Shown here one piece after another: positions 35,793 to 45,341 of a stretch of DNA of 64,000 nt (the first letter of the stretch is position 1; each line of letters opens with the position of its first letter). Made by a program: the position numbers and the translations under genes. The stretch spans positions 4,531,001-4,595,000 of the forward strand of contig NZ_JAQFIL010000001.1 in the NCBI RefSeq assembly GCF_029504655.1, read 5' to 3'. This DNA is from Catalinimonas alkaloidigena (GTDB taxonomy: Bacteria > Bacteroidota > Bacteroidia > Cytophagales > Cyclobacteriaceae). The notes beneath the pieces were generated by a model. It saw nothing but the letters and a program-made list of their open reading frames with translations, searched no databases and was not told the origin of the DNA.

Positions 35793-37253
35793 ATGGCTAT
35801 GGACAAGCATTTTTCCCAACAAAGCAGAAGACAGTTTCTGAACAAAGCCTCCCTGGGCTTCGGCTCAATCGCCTTGTCCTCTCTCTTCTCTCCCCTCTCT
35901 TCTCTGGGAAGCACATCAGCCGGTAAGCTTACTTCTCCTAGCAGTGGGGTCCTCGGCCATGGGCATTTTCCTGCAAAGGCCAAACGGGTGATCTACCTCT
36001 TTCAGAGTGGTGGTCCTTCCCAGATTGAGACTTTTGACTATAAGCCCGCCCTCAGGAAATGGCATGGCAAAGAGATACCCGACTCTATACGAGGTACACA
36101 GCGTAACTCCGGTATGGTGGCTAATCAGTCTACCTTTCCGTTGGTACAATCTATCTTTGACTTTAAGCAGTACGGACAGTCCGGGGCCTGGGTAAGCGAG
36201 CTGATGCCTTACACTGCCAAAATTGTAGATGAGCTTTGCATCGTCAAATCGGTCTTTACCGAAGCAATAAATCATGAACCGGCAGTAATGTTTGTGCAGA
36301 CCGGCTCGCAGCAGAGTGGACGTCCTTCCATCGGCTCCTGGATGAGCTATGGCTTAGGTTCCAGCAACCAGAACCTGCCCAACTTTGTGGTGTTGGTATC
36401 CAAAGGAGGTGGCGCGCAGCCCCTCAACTCATCGGCCTGGGGCAATGGCTTTCTGCCCTCCCACCATCAGGGCGTTCAGTTCCGTTCCGGCAAAGACCCG
36501 GTACTTTACCTCAACAACCCCTATGGCATTCACCAGCATGACCGCCGCAGGGCGTTGGATTACATCAAAGAGATGAACCAGATACAGCAGAAGATGAGCG
36601 GCGACCCGGAGATAGAATCAAAAATACAACAATACGAGATGGCTTTCCGCATGCAGACTTCGGTGCCCGATGCGGTAGACCTTTCCAACGAGCCTGACTA
36701 TATCTATGAGATGTACGGAGAAGATGCCCGTACACCCGGCACCTATGCCGCCAACTGCCTGCTGGCAAGGCGACTGGCTGAGAAGAACGTTAACTTTATA
36801 CAGCTCTACCACATGGGCTGGGACCAGCATGGCAACCTGCCGGGAGGCATTAGCAGACAATGCAAAGATACCGATCAGGCGACAGCCGCCCTGATCCTGG
36901 ACCTCAAGCAGAGAGGCTTGCTGGAGGATACTTTGGTGGTCTGGGGGGGAGAATTCGGACGTACCAGCTTCTCACAGGGCAGACTGACTAAAGAAAACTA
37001 TGGGCGTGATCATCATCCCGGTTGCTTTACGATGTGGATGGCCGGAGCAGGGGTTAAAGCCGGAATGGTGTATGGAGAGACCGATGAGTTTAGCTACAAT
37101 GTAACCAAGAATCCGGTGCATGTGCATGACTTTCAGGCTACCTTAATGCACCTGCTGGGTATTGACCACGAACGCCTGACCTACAAATACCAGGGTCGCC
37201 GCTTCCGCCTCACCGATGTGCATGGAAAGGTGGTGCAGGGGGTGTTGAGTTGA
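35793..37253 (+). CDS. DUF1501 family protein
   Basis: A 486-residue protein that is the standard partner of PSD1/DUF1549 genes. The N-terminus has a Tat motif SRRQFLNKASLGFGSIALSS. DUF1501 features (sulfatase-like fold): RVIYLFQSGGPSQIETFDYK, HEPAVMFVQTGSQQSGRPSIGSW-like segment, VVWGGEFGRTSF, GRDHHPGCFTMWMAG and VHVHDFQATLMHLLGIDHER. It begins at the base after the stop of the PSD1 gene, so both are one operon. Export would be by the Tat system. Confidence 0.92.
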   Translation: MAMDKHFSQQSRRQFLNKASLGFGSIALSSLFSPLSSLGSTSAGKLTSPSSGVLGHGHFPAKAKRVIYLFQSGGPSQIETFDYKPALRKWHGKEIPDSIRGTQRNSGMVANQSTFPLVQSIFDFKQYGQSGAWVSELMPYTAKIVDELCIVKSVFTEAINHEPAVMFVQTGSQQSGRPSIGSWMSYGLGSSNQNLPNFVVLVSKGGGAQPLNSSAWGNGFLPSHHQGVQFRSGKDPVLYLNNPYGIHQHDRRRALDYIKEMNQIQQKMSGDPEIESKIQQYEMAFRMQTSVPDAVDLSNEPDYIYEMYGEDARTPGTYAANCLLARRLAEKNVNFIQLYHMGWDQHGNLPGGISRQCKDTDQATAALILDLKQRGLLEDTLVVWGGEFGRTSFSQGRLTKENYGRDHHPGCFTMWMAGAGVKAGMVYGETDEFSYNVTKNPVHVHDFQATLMHLLGIDHERLTYKYQGRRFRLTDVHGKVVQGVLS

Positions 37254-37298
37254 GGGACAATACCTTGCCCTTTTATAAACATCTCCGAATGAATGAAA

Positions 37299-37910
37299 TT
37301 ATATATTTGTGTTATCAAAAGCATTTTTAAACTCATTCAAACCGTCATCTCCATAAAACTTTTCATTATTCCCTTCTTCCCATTCCTCTACTAATATATT
37401 TCTCAATCTGTTAAACAACTTATTTCTAACTTGAAAATCTTTACCTTTTAACCTCAACTTGTAGCTCTGCGAATACATGCTTTCTTTCAATGGAACTGGA
37501 TATCTACCTCCCCAAATAACAAACTCTTCAAATCTGCTAAGCAAGTCTAATTCATCCTTTGTTACGTCATCAATTAAGTCTCTAGCTATACTTGAAATTC
37601 CATGACCTTTCCTATAATTCCAACGCTTTTGCTTTAAGATGTCTAAACTTTCATCTTTGAATCTAGCAATAGAAACACCCTTTATAAGGTTTTCGAATGC
37701 ATAGCCCGAAAGTAACATGTAAGAACCCATGAATCCCATGGTTGCTTTGCTCCTTGCTGAAGGACTTAGATTATGATTACTATACGATTTGATCAAGTTT
37801 TGATATATGGAGATAGCTGATATATTCAGTAATTCTGCTTGTTCTAACCAGACAAGTGAATCAGCTGCTATGCTATTGTGGGTTGAATGTAAATCTGCTT
37901 TTCTCAACAT
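37299..37910 (-). CDS. Uncharacterised helical protein, possibly HEPN-like
   Basis: A 203-residue protein rich in helices: YMLLSGYAFENLIKGVSIAR, then GHGISSIARDLIDDVTKDEL and LLSRFEEFVIWGGRYPVPL. The order of a helix with FENLIKG, a GHxI segment and a later arginine-rich helix recalls HEPN-type or AbiV-like proteins, but I cannot confirm it. A/T-rich codon use differs from its neighbours (many AAA, TTA, ATA codons), suggesting recent acquisition. It converges on DUF1501. Confidence 0.6.
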   Translation of the reverse strand: MLRKADLHSTHNSIAADSLVWLEQAELLNISAISIYQNLIKSYSNHNLSPSARSKATMGFMGSYMLLSGYAFENLIKGVSIARFKDESLDILKQKRWNYRKGHGISSIARDLIDDVTKDELDLLSRFEEFVIWGGRYPVPLKESMYSQSYKLRLKGKDFQVRNKLFNRLRNILVEEWEEGNNEKFYGDDGLNEFKNAFDNTNI

Positions 37911-38259
37911 TTAAATTGTTTTCTACTACAGTTTCTTGTCTCAAAAATTAAATATACCAAATACTTATGATATCAGGTTTTTCAAAGTTTTAATGTAATA
38001 GCGTTAGCTCAACTGTCTATCTCTTGGTAAAGATTCCTCCACTATGTTCCGGAATGACACAGCAAGAGAGCACTGCAATAACTACAAAGCATATGGAAAT
38101 ACTCATTTGTAAAGCATGCACCAATTTACCCCGACGCAAGTATTGACAGTCCGGGGAAACAGAAATAAACAATTTTGGTAGTAGAGAGCAGCAAGGGATT
38201 CTGTCCAAACACAGACAATCTATTATCCAACACCCTGGGAAGGGTTATGCACTGGCCTG
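37911..38259. other. Non-coding gap
   Basis: About 350 bp before the hairpin-rich element. The frame 38017-38208 on the minus strand lacks protein character and I see no RNA gene. Confidence 0.4.
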
Positions 38260-38513
38260 ATTTGTTAGTATACTGTTAGGGGATCGTGAGTGAAAAGCCC
38301 AATTTGTTAGTATCCCCTGCGGGGAAGGTGAACAAACAGCACCAAAACTACGCGTTCCCCAGTGGGGAATGTAATAAATCAGCCCAAAACTCGGGCTTCC
38401 CTCTAACATACAGCCATGCATTTGGCTGATATGTTATTTTCCCCTAACAGCAAAATGATAAAAATGGTCTGATGTCTCTCTGTAAGCGGTTTTTAGCCTC
38501 TCCATTTGTTAGT
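38260..38513. repeat. Hairpin-rich repeat element
   Basis: ATTTGTTAGT occurs three times (38260-38269, 38302-38311, 38504-38513). A perfect 10-bp inverted repeat, CTGTTAGGGG (38273-38282) with CCCCTAACAG (38441-38450), encloses four short hairpins: CCCC/GGGG (38314-38324), TTCCCC/GGGGAA (38355-38369), AGCCC/GGGCT (38381-38397) and TAACATA-CAGCCA with TGGCTG-A-TATGTTA (38404-38436). The whole could fold as a multi-arm structure. It lies after the end of the SusD gene and before no other gene on that strand; a structured RNA or a mobile palindromic element are both possible. Confidence 0.5.
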
Positions 38514-38552
38514 GGGGACAATGACCATCATGTGAGAATAAGCGCGTTAAAA

Positions 38553-38580
38553 CAAAAAAGGGAGGCGAATTGCCTCCCTT
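38553..38580 (-). terminator. Terminator of the SusC/SusD operon
   Basis: Perfect 9-bp stem AAGGGAGGC/GCCTCCCTT (38558-38580) with a five-base loop, followed on the minus strand by T residues (complement of 38553-38559), 9 bp after the SusD stop codon. Confidence 0.88.
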
Positions 38581-38589
38581 CTTCTCAAT

Positions 38590-39999
38590 TTATTGGTTAA
38601 TGGGCGTGGGTACCAGTATGCCCGGAGGGTCCGGTGCGTTACTGTTGGCGTTGATCTCACTATTGGCATAGATAAACCGTTCGGGATAGGCCGTAGCGCT
38701 ACCAATATTCAGCGGAATGGGCACTGCGATATCCTGATCGGACTTACGCAGACGTCGGGCATCATTAAAAGCGGTAAGCTGACCAAATCCTGAAACATAC
38801 CTCTCCTCTATCACTTCTCTGAGAAACGCTCTGTCAGCAGCTATTCCATCGGGATTTTCAATACCGCCACTGGCAAAATCCGCCGCCACAAAGGGCTCAT
38901 ATGAATACGCTAATGTATCTGCCAAAACATCAAAAGTACTTGCCTCATCCAGTTCGGCACGTAGCTCATTCAGGTATGGCAAGCCATCAGATAAATCTCC
39001 GGCACGGGCAGCGGTCTCTGCCAGTATGAGTTGATTTTCCGCATAGGTGATGAGGGGCATGGGCTCTACCCTTCCGGCAAAGCCGGTTTCTACTGCCCGG
39101 CTTTCGTCAATGGTAAGGTAGGCCTTACGGGCTTCCTCATTGGTTTTGGCATGATTGCGGGAGTCCGGATTATCTACATCCAGCAGTTGCATGGCAAAGC
39201 TGTTGCCCGTTCCAATGTCACCGGTACGGCTTCCGTTGAGCAGCTTGAAGAAAAGATTATCATTGTCCTGATTGGAGTCATCTATCGGCTTGTAATACAT
39301 AGAATTCTCTGGTGAGGATATGCCATTCTGAGCAGCACTGAGCGCTTCAGCATATTGCTTGGTCAGTACGTAATAGCGCGCCTTCAACGTCCAGGCGGCT
39401 TCTATCCAGAGCGTAGGATCACCCCCATAAAATATGTCCGGTTCTACATTGGGGCTTCCATCCACACTTTCCAGTGTCTGGATAGCATCGTCCAGCAGCG
39501 CCTGTAAGTCAGCGAAGACCTGCGCCTGTGGGTCAAACATAGGGTCATCAATTTCGGGCTCAGCCGCCTCACGGTAAGGAATATCACCAAATAGCGATGC
39601 CATATTGCCTACGATGTGGGCTTCAACGACCTGAGATATGCCCAGGTAGATAGGGTCGTCACCCAGTTCTTCCTGTACAAAACGTAACTGATTCAGCGCA
39701 CCCTGATATGCATCTTCCCAGGTGGCCTCAGACTCTGCCGCCGTGATGTTGTATTCGTAGAGTGTCTTATAAAGCGACTGGAAGCCAATCAGCTGTCCAC
39801 TCCACATACTGGCAATTCTGGGGAGATGACCATAGTTCATCTGCACATCTACTAACAGAGCGCCTTTCAAAAACAAGCGGGGGTCAATGTTATCCGTAGT
39901 GATTTTATTTGGATTGTCATTGATGTCATCTACCAAATCCTCACACCCAAAGGTCATGAGCAATGTCAGACTCAAGAATATATATAGTAATTTTTTCAT
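38590..39999 (-). CDS. SusD/RagB family glycan-binding lipoprotein
   Basis: A 469-residue lipoprotein (signal LLYIFLSLTLLMTFGCED, Cys 19) of the SusD-like-2 branch. SusD proteins sit on the outer face of the outer membrane, cap their SusC partner and bind the substrate. Typical features: TPR-like helices (AHIVGNMASLFGDIPYREA), LAETAARAGDLSDGLPYLNE and the C-terminal EVIEERYVSGFGQLTAFND. Starts 7 bp after the SusC stop, so the two are one operon ending in a clear terminator. The substrate is not evident; no glycosidase is in this operon. Confidence 0.9.
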   Translation of the reverse strand: MKKLLYIFLSLTLLMTFGCEDLVDDINDNPNKITTDNIDPRLFLKGALLVDVQMNYGHLPRIASMWSGQLIGFQSLYKTLYEYNITAAESEATWEDAYQGALNQLRFVQEELGDDPIYLGISQVVEAHIVGNMASLFGDIPYREAAEPEIDDPMFDPQAQVFADLQALLDDAIQTLESVDGSPNVEPDIFYGGDPTLWIEAAWTLKARYYVLTKQYAEALSAAQNGISSPENSMYYKPIDDSNQDNDNLFFKLLNGSRTGDIGTGNSFAMQLLDVDNPDSRNHAKTNEEARKAYLTIDESRAVETGFAGRVEPMPLITYAENQLILAETAARAGDLSDGLPYLNELRAELDEASTFDVLADTLAYSYEPFVAADFASGGIENPDGIAADRAFLREVIEERYVSGFGQLTAFNDARRLRKSDQDIAVPIPLNIGSATAYPERFIYANSEINANSNAPDPPGILVPTPINQ

Positions 40000-40006
40000 A
40001 ACAGTT

Positions 40007-43000
40007 CTAGTAATTGATTTTCAAGGTGAAAAGAACAGAACGAGTGCTGGGGTTGGTGAAGTAGTCAATACCAAAGCCGTTGGTTACCCCAAACTGATTG
40101 ATCTCCGGGTCAATGCCCAGGATATCTGTCCAGAGGAACAGGTTACGACCAGTCACTGAAAACTCTACCGAATTTAACTTGGTCACATCCCTCAGCCAGC
40201 TGTTGTTCAGTACATAGCCCAGTCTGATCTCACGCAGACGCGTCCAGGTAGCGTCTGACACAGCAAACTCATTCATCACACCATCACCGAAACCAGCGCC
40301 ACGGCCACGGTACCAGGCTTCATCCAGCAGTACCGGACCGGCACCAAAGTCTTCTATGGCTCCTCTGACGGTAGTACCTGAAGGTATCACGTCACCTGCC
40401 ACATTGATAAGATCCTGGCTAAGCGTCACTTCATTCCCTACATCGGCATGGGTACCAAAATTACGCAAAATAAAGCGGGTTCTTTCCGCAAAGTCGCCTC
40501 CCTGAGAGTGTTCAAACAGTATGTTAAAGCTGATATTTTTATAGCTGGCACGCAGCCCTAATCCTCCTCTCCAGTCGGGATTGGGATCACCAATCACTCC
40601 CTGGGTATTAGCGATCTGAGGAAATCCATTGTCGTCCAGCAACAGGCTTCCGTCGTCATTGCGCTGAGGTCTTGTGCCCCAGAGTACACCCAGTGGATAG
40701 CCGGGTACGGCACGGGAGCTGATAGACTGGGTGGTCAGATCTACTGATTCCGTTCCTTGCAGGCTTACTACTTCATTTTCATTGGTATTGAAGTTCGCAT
40801 AGGCGTTCATCGTAAAATCATCACCCTGAAAGATTGCGTAATCCAGTTCCGCTTCAAATCCACGGTTTTGCATCACTCCCGCATTGGTATATTCACTGAG
40901 GAAGCCTGAGGAAGGTGTAGTCGCTACTTCAAACAGGAGGTCATTGATTTCATTTTGATAATAGGTCATGCTGAGTGACAGGCGGTCCTGCATAAACCTC
41001 AGGTCGGTACCGATTTCCCACTCAGTTTTGATCTCAGGCTTGAGGTCAGGATTACCTTTGTCATCATCCACACGGAAACCACCGCCAAACTGAGAGATGT
41101 CCAGACCATCATCGTAGGTGCTGTAGACAAAGCCACCCTCGGCCAGCGTCTGGAAGCGATGCGCCTGGGGCTGTACCCCTACCTGCCCCCATGAGGCTCT
41201 CAGCTTACCAAAACTCAGGAAGCCGGTATTATCCAATCCAGCCAGTTCAGTAAACTGCCAGGCGACATCAAAAGCGGGATAGAAGAAATTGCCCTGTACA
41301 CTGGAAGCAGCTTCCACCGTACCTGAGGCATTGAAATATAACTGATCAAAAAAGTCAAAATTAAATACTGAATAGAGGCGATTGGAACGTATGAATTGCT
41401 TAAAGTTTTCAATGCTGGAAACCTCATTACTGGTATTAAGGTCAGTAGTCAGCAGATCCACATTAGCCTGAAAGTTGGTCAATGTGTTGAAGTTAGAACG
41501 TCTTACGCGATTATTATAATTCCATCCAATAGTTGTGGTCAGACCGATAGCATCAGTCAGGCTAAACTGGGCTTTACCAATCGCGTCAAAGTTAAACTCA
41601 CTTTCGGTAATAATATCTTCATCAAAGCGGCCGAATACTTCTCCTCCTGAGCCTATGGGGTAGAAATAATTTCTCCGGTCAGTATAAGTATCCACTCCAC
41701 CTCTCAGGGTAAATACCAGCCAGTCATTAGGTTCAATATTAATATCACTGTTGGCTATAAAGCGGTCTACCAGGGTATTGCTTATCTGCTCATTGGTGGT
41801 CCATAATGGATTATTGTAGATAGGGTTATTTGTAGATCCCAGAGGCCTGCGATAGGCGCGATGCCTCTTGGGGTAAGCAGTTCCATCCTCATCATAATAG
41901 GTTCCCTTGTAGTCAGCTATTGAGAAATCAGGGGGATTTCTTAGTAGTCCGAGGTAAAGCCCTGCCACATTGGAGCTTTGCTGAATACGGTTAGACTTCG
42001 TATTGGTATAAGCAGCACGGGAAGAAACATTAATCCAGTCGGCGAAGAAAGTCTGGTTGTTCAAACGAACGTTGGTTCTATGGTAATCACTGTTTTTGAC
42101 AATACCTTCCTGATCCAGCCGGCCCAGGCTGAAGAAGAAAGTTGATTTTTCAGACCCTCCGCTGATAGAAAGGTCATTCTGTAAAAAGTAACCATTCTGG
42201 AAAACCTCATCAAAGTTTTCATCTACATAGGTTTCTCTTGAGTTTTTGTTGATGATGGGGTAATAAAGTGTACCATCATCAGCTTCAAAATATTCTCCTG
42301 ACATATCTACCTCATCTTCTCCACCTGGTCTTTCTGCTATTTTGTCGCCCCACGACTCTCTATCTCCTGAATCCCATTCGCCATTTCTACCCTGCCCAAA
42401 TTTATTTTGCAAGGGGTGACGGGTGTTTACCTCATCAATAGAATAAGTAGACGAAAAGCTGATTTTAGGCCTGCCCGCGCTACCTTGTTTGGTCGTAATT
42501 ACGATTACACCATTGGCAGCACGAGAACCCCAAAGCGATGCAGCTGAAGCGCCTTTCAGCACCTGAATACTTTCTATATCGTTGGGGTTGATGTCATTGA
42601 GGCGTGACTGCTGAGAAGTACCACCCGAGCGGTTAGCCCCATTTCCACCCCCATACACTGTATTGTTGTTTAGCGGAACTCCATCAACAATTACCAGGGG
42701 GTTAGAAGAACCGGTAATGGTATTGGCTCCTCGGATCTGGATGGTGGACCCTGCTCCGGGATCACCATTGGAACGGGCAATACGTACGCTGGCTGCTTTT
42801 CCGGCCAGACCATTGATTACGCCTGTTTCTCCGGATTGTACTACTGACTCAGCATCCACCCGGGAAGCTGTAGAGCCCAGCTGATCACGGTTCTCCTTAA
42901 AACCCAGCGCATTGACAACCACTTCTCCCAGCTGCTGGATATCTTCCTGCAAACTAACATTGAACTCTGTCTGGTTATTTATCGGTACAGATTTTTGTGT

Positions 43001-43240
43001 GTACCCTACAGAACTGAATGTTAGCGTTTCTGCATTCTGAGGTATGCTGAGCCGGAATATACCTTCAATATTGGTAGTGGTACCGGTGGTAGTACCTTCC
43101 ACGATTACGGTAACTCCGGGAAGTGGTTCTCCACTCTCATCGCTTACCGTACCACTGATATTTACCTCCTGGGCAAAGAGCGGTACGTACATTAGCCCTA
43201 AACAAAGGCTAAAAAAAAGGACACGTAGATAGTTTCTCAT
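40007..43240 (-). CDS. SusC/RagA family TonB-dependent receptor
   Basis: A 1077-residue outer-membrane receptor. After the signal peptide (RVLFFSLCLGLMYVPLFAQ) there is a carboxypeptidase-D-like domain (ISGTVSDESGEPLPGVTV), the linker with LGEVVVNALGF, the plug domain (GDPGAGSTIQIRGANTI, NDINPNDIESIQVLKGASAA), and a long barrel ending FTLKINY. It is clearly paralogous to the receptor starting at 62111: shared blocks include SRLNDINPNDI, LWGSRAANGV, FGQG and LLRNPPDF. It precedes its SusD in one operon. Confidence 0.95.
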   Translation of the reverse strand: MRNYLRVLFFSLCLGLMYVPLFAQEVNISGTVSDESGEPLPGVTVIVEGTTTGTTTNIEGIFRLSIPQNAETLTFSSVGYTQKSVPINNQTEFNVSLQEDIQQLGEVVVNALGFKENRDQLGSTASRVDAESVVQSGETGVINGLAGKAASVRIARSNGDPGAGSTIQIRGANTITGSSNPLVIVDGVPLNNNTVYGGGNGANRSGGTSQQSRLNDINPNDIESIQVLKGASAASLWGSRAANGVIVITTKQGSAGRPKISFSSTYSIDEVNTRHPLQNKFGQGRNGEWDSGDRESWGDKIAERPGGEDEVDMSGEYFEADDGTLYYPIINKNSRETYVDENFDEVFQNGYFLQNDLSISGGSEKSTFFFSLGRLDQEGIVKNSDYHRTNVRLNNQTFFADWINVSSRAAYTNTKSNRIQQSSNVAGLYLGLLRNPPDFSIADYKGTYYDEDGTAYPKRHRAYRRPLGSTNNPIYNNPLWTTNEQISNTLVDRFIANSDINIEPNDWLVFTLRGGVDTYTDRRNYFYPIGSGGEVFGRFDEDIITESEFNFDAIGKAQFSLTDAIGLTTTIGWNYNNRVRRSNFNTLTNFQANVDLLTTDLNTSNEVSSIENFKQFIRSNRLYSVFNFDFFDQLYFNASGTVEAASSVQGNFFYPAFDVAWQFTELAGLDNTGFLSFGKLRASWGQVGVQPQAHRFQTLAEGGFVYSTYDDGLDISQFGGGFRVDDDKGNPDLKPEIKTEWEIGTDLRFMQDRLSLSMTYYQNEINDLLFEVATTPSSGFLSEYTNAGVMQNRGFEAELDYAIFQGDDFTMNAYANFNTNENEVVSLQGTESVDLTTQSISSRAVPGYPLGVLWGTRPQRNDDGSLLLDDNGFPQIANTQGVIGDPNPDWRGGLGLRASYKNISFNILFEHSQGGDFAERTRFILRNFGTHADVGNEVTLSQDLINVAGDVIPSGTTVRGAIEDFGAGPVLLDEAWYRGRGAGFGDGVMNEFAVSDATWTRLREIRLGYVLNNSWLRDVTKLNSVEFSVTGRNLFLWTDILGIDPEINQFGVTNGFGIDYFTNPSTRSVLFTLKINY

Positions 43241-43688
43241 GAATAAGGTCGTTTGATTAAAAAAATACTAATTTACTTTTTTTACCCCCTGAGTCAAATT
43301 TGAATTGCTTCAATCTAGCGCAATTCACCCAATTTGGGTGAGAAATATTGACTAGAAAAGCTTACCAAATTTTTGTTTTTTTATGATAAAATATGAGGAT
43401 ATAGCGATATCTGATAAGGTAACTCTCATAAGCATATTAGGTTCAAAATATTGAACATCATTCAGCTAGTGCATACAAAGCATTAAAAGTTATATTTTGC
43501 CACGATAAAATATTTTACCGACTCATAGACCGAATTAATTAAAATAAAATTTTAGCTTTCATGGCTTTTACCAATATAAATTCTCCTTCTTTTACATAGA
43601 TTCGTTCATTTTGCCCGGCTTTTCTAGCAATTGCGGAATACATCTGATATTTTTGGATTTCTACATCATCTTTATCTAGCCCTGATTT
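43241..43688. other. Divergent promoter region
   Basis: A 448-bp AT-rich gap between the SusC gene and the gamma-glutamyltransferase gene. No gene, repeat or RNA recognised; promoters for both directions are expected here. Confidence 0.4.
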
Positions 43689-45341
43689 ATGAAAAACCTA
43701 CTTTTTCTTCTTGCATTAGCATGCATTTCAATAAGCTGCCAGGACAGTCAGCAGTCTGCAAAAACTGAGACGATAGAAGAACCTGCACTCACCCAGTCAG
43801 CACAAGCCGGGGGAGGTATGGTGGCCGCAGCACACCCGCTGGCCACAGCAGCGGGGCAGCAGATGTTATCACTCGGAGGTAATGCAGTAGATGCAGCGGT
43901 AGCTGCGGCTTTTACTTTGGCAGTGGTAGAGCCCAGCATGAGTGGATTAGGAGGACGCTTGCAAGCTATCCTCAGACTGCCTGATGGTAAAGTAAGAGGC
44001 GTTGATGCTACGACACAGGCCCCTATGTCTTATGATGCCGCAAACGCTCCTCAAGGCAGTTACGGATACCCTACCATTGGTATTCCGGGTGTGGTTGCCG
44101 GGCTCACTAAACTTTTGGAAGAACACGGTTCACTTCCCTTGACCAAAGTAATGGAACCGGCAATTCGTTATGCGGAAGAAGGGTTTGCCCTGCTGCCTGG
44201 TGAAGCCACCCGACATGCGCTCGCCCTGAAGGAGATTCAGGAGTTTGAAGGCACAAGCACCTATTTTCTTAAAGAAGATACCACTACTTATGCTGAGGGT
44301 GAAATACTGGTACAAAAGGATCTGGCCAAAACCCTGAGAGCAATAGCCGAAGGAGGTGATGAAGCGTTTTACCGTGGTGCAATAGCTGAAAAAATTATTG
44401 CTGATATACAGGCCAATGGAGGGGTACTTAGCATGGAGGACCTGTCTAATTATGAAGCCCTTGATGCTGATATTCTTAACAGTACCTACAGAGGTAATGA
44501 AGTGTATGCGCTCTCCATGCCTTCTTACGGAGCCATCACACTGGAAATTTTGAATATACTGGAAAACATGCCGATGCAGGAAGCCAGCGAAGTGGAATGG
44601 GCTAGTAATATGTACCTTGCCGTTGAGCGTGCTTATGAAGATCGCAGGAGCCAGACAGCAGACTCCATTCCGATTCTGATCTCCAAAGATTATGCACAAA
44701 AAGTAGCGAGTCAACTTTCTTCTCCTAATGTATTAACTCACTTACCCCCCAAGGATATCGAGGTGCCGCAGAGCTGGCTCGCCGAACAAGGGCATACTAC
44801 TCACTTGTCTACAGCTGATGGCAATGGTATGATGGTAGCGCTCACCCAATCATTAGGCCCCAATATGGGTTCCAAAGTAGCCAGTCCGGGGCTGGGGTTC
44901 TTATATGCGGTAACTTTAGGGGGGTATCTGGGAGATTTTGAGCCCGGACAAAGAGCCGCTTCTCACATTTCACCCATCGTAATCACAAAAAATGATCAGC
45001 CTTATCTGGCACTGGGAGCTGCTGGCGGTTCCAGAATTATCTCAGCTATTACTTCGGTAAGTAGCAGAGTGATAGACCAAAATATGGAACTGGCGGAAGC
45101 ACTTGCTGCTCCCCGCGTTCACCCCGATGATGCAGACAGTGTTTTTGTGGAGACGCATAGTGGTGAGGGCTGGCAAGATGAAGTACTGGAAGCCCTGAAA
45201 GCCAAAGGTTTTCTGCTCAATGAAGTACCGGAAGTCGCCCGCTTTGGGAGAGTACATGCGGTAGAATATAATGCTGATACCCAGCAGTTTGTGGGTGCTG
45301 CTGATCCGGATTGGGAAGGTGCTGCTGCCGGGGTTCAATAA
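43689..45341 (+). CDS. Gamma-glutamyltransferase family protein (lipoprotein)
   Basis: A 550-residue Ntn-hydrolase. Signal with lipobox (LLALACISISC, Cys 17). The large-subunit start GGGMVAAAHPLATAAGQQML and GGNAVDAAVAAAFTLAVVEP match GGT; the autocleavage/catalytic threonine is in QGHTTHLSTADGNGMMVALTQS; GAAGGSRIISAITSVSSRVI is the substrate-binding glycine loop. GGT hydrolyses or transfers gamma-glutamyl groups from glutathione and related peptides. Length is close to the family norm. Ends 7 bp inside the convergent DUF817 gene. Confidence 0.9.
   Translation: MKNLLFLLALACISISCQDSQQSAKTETIEEPALTQSAQAGGGMVAAAHPLATAAGQQMLSLGGNAVDAAVAAAFTLAVVEPSMSGLGGRLQAILRLPDGKVRGVDATTQAPMSYDAANAPQGSYGYPTIGIPGVVAGLTKLLEEHGSLPLTKVMEPAIRYAEEGFALLPGEATRHALALKEIQEFEGTSTYFLKEDTTTYAEGEILVQKDLAKTLRAIAEGGDEAFYRGAIAEKIIADIQANGGVLSMEDLSNYEALDADILNSTYRGNEVYALSMPSYGAITLEILNILENMPMQEASEVEWASNMYLAVERAYEDRRSQTADSIPILISKDYAQKVASQLSSPNVLTHLPPKDIEVPQSWLAEQGHTTHLSTADGNGMMVALTQSLGPNMGSKVASPGLGFLYAVTLGGYLGDFEPGQRAASHISPIVITKNDQPYLALGAAGGSRIISAITSVSSRVIDQNMELAEALAAPRVHPDDADSVFVETHSGEGWQDEVLEALKAKGFLLNEVPEVARFGRVHAVEYNADTQQFVGAADPDWEGAAAGVQ

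Noticed and set aside
38017-38208. 63-codon minus-strand open frame near the hairpin element
   Set aside because: Cysteine-rich, no recognisable features, no flanking signals; likely chance.
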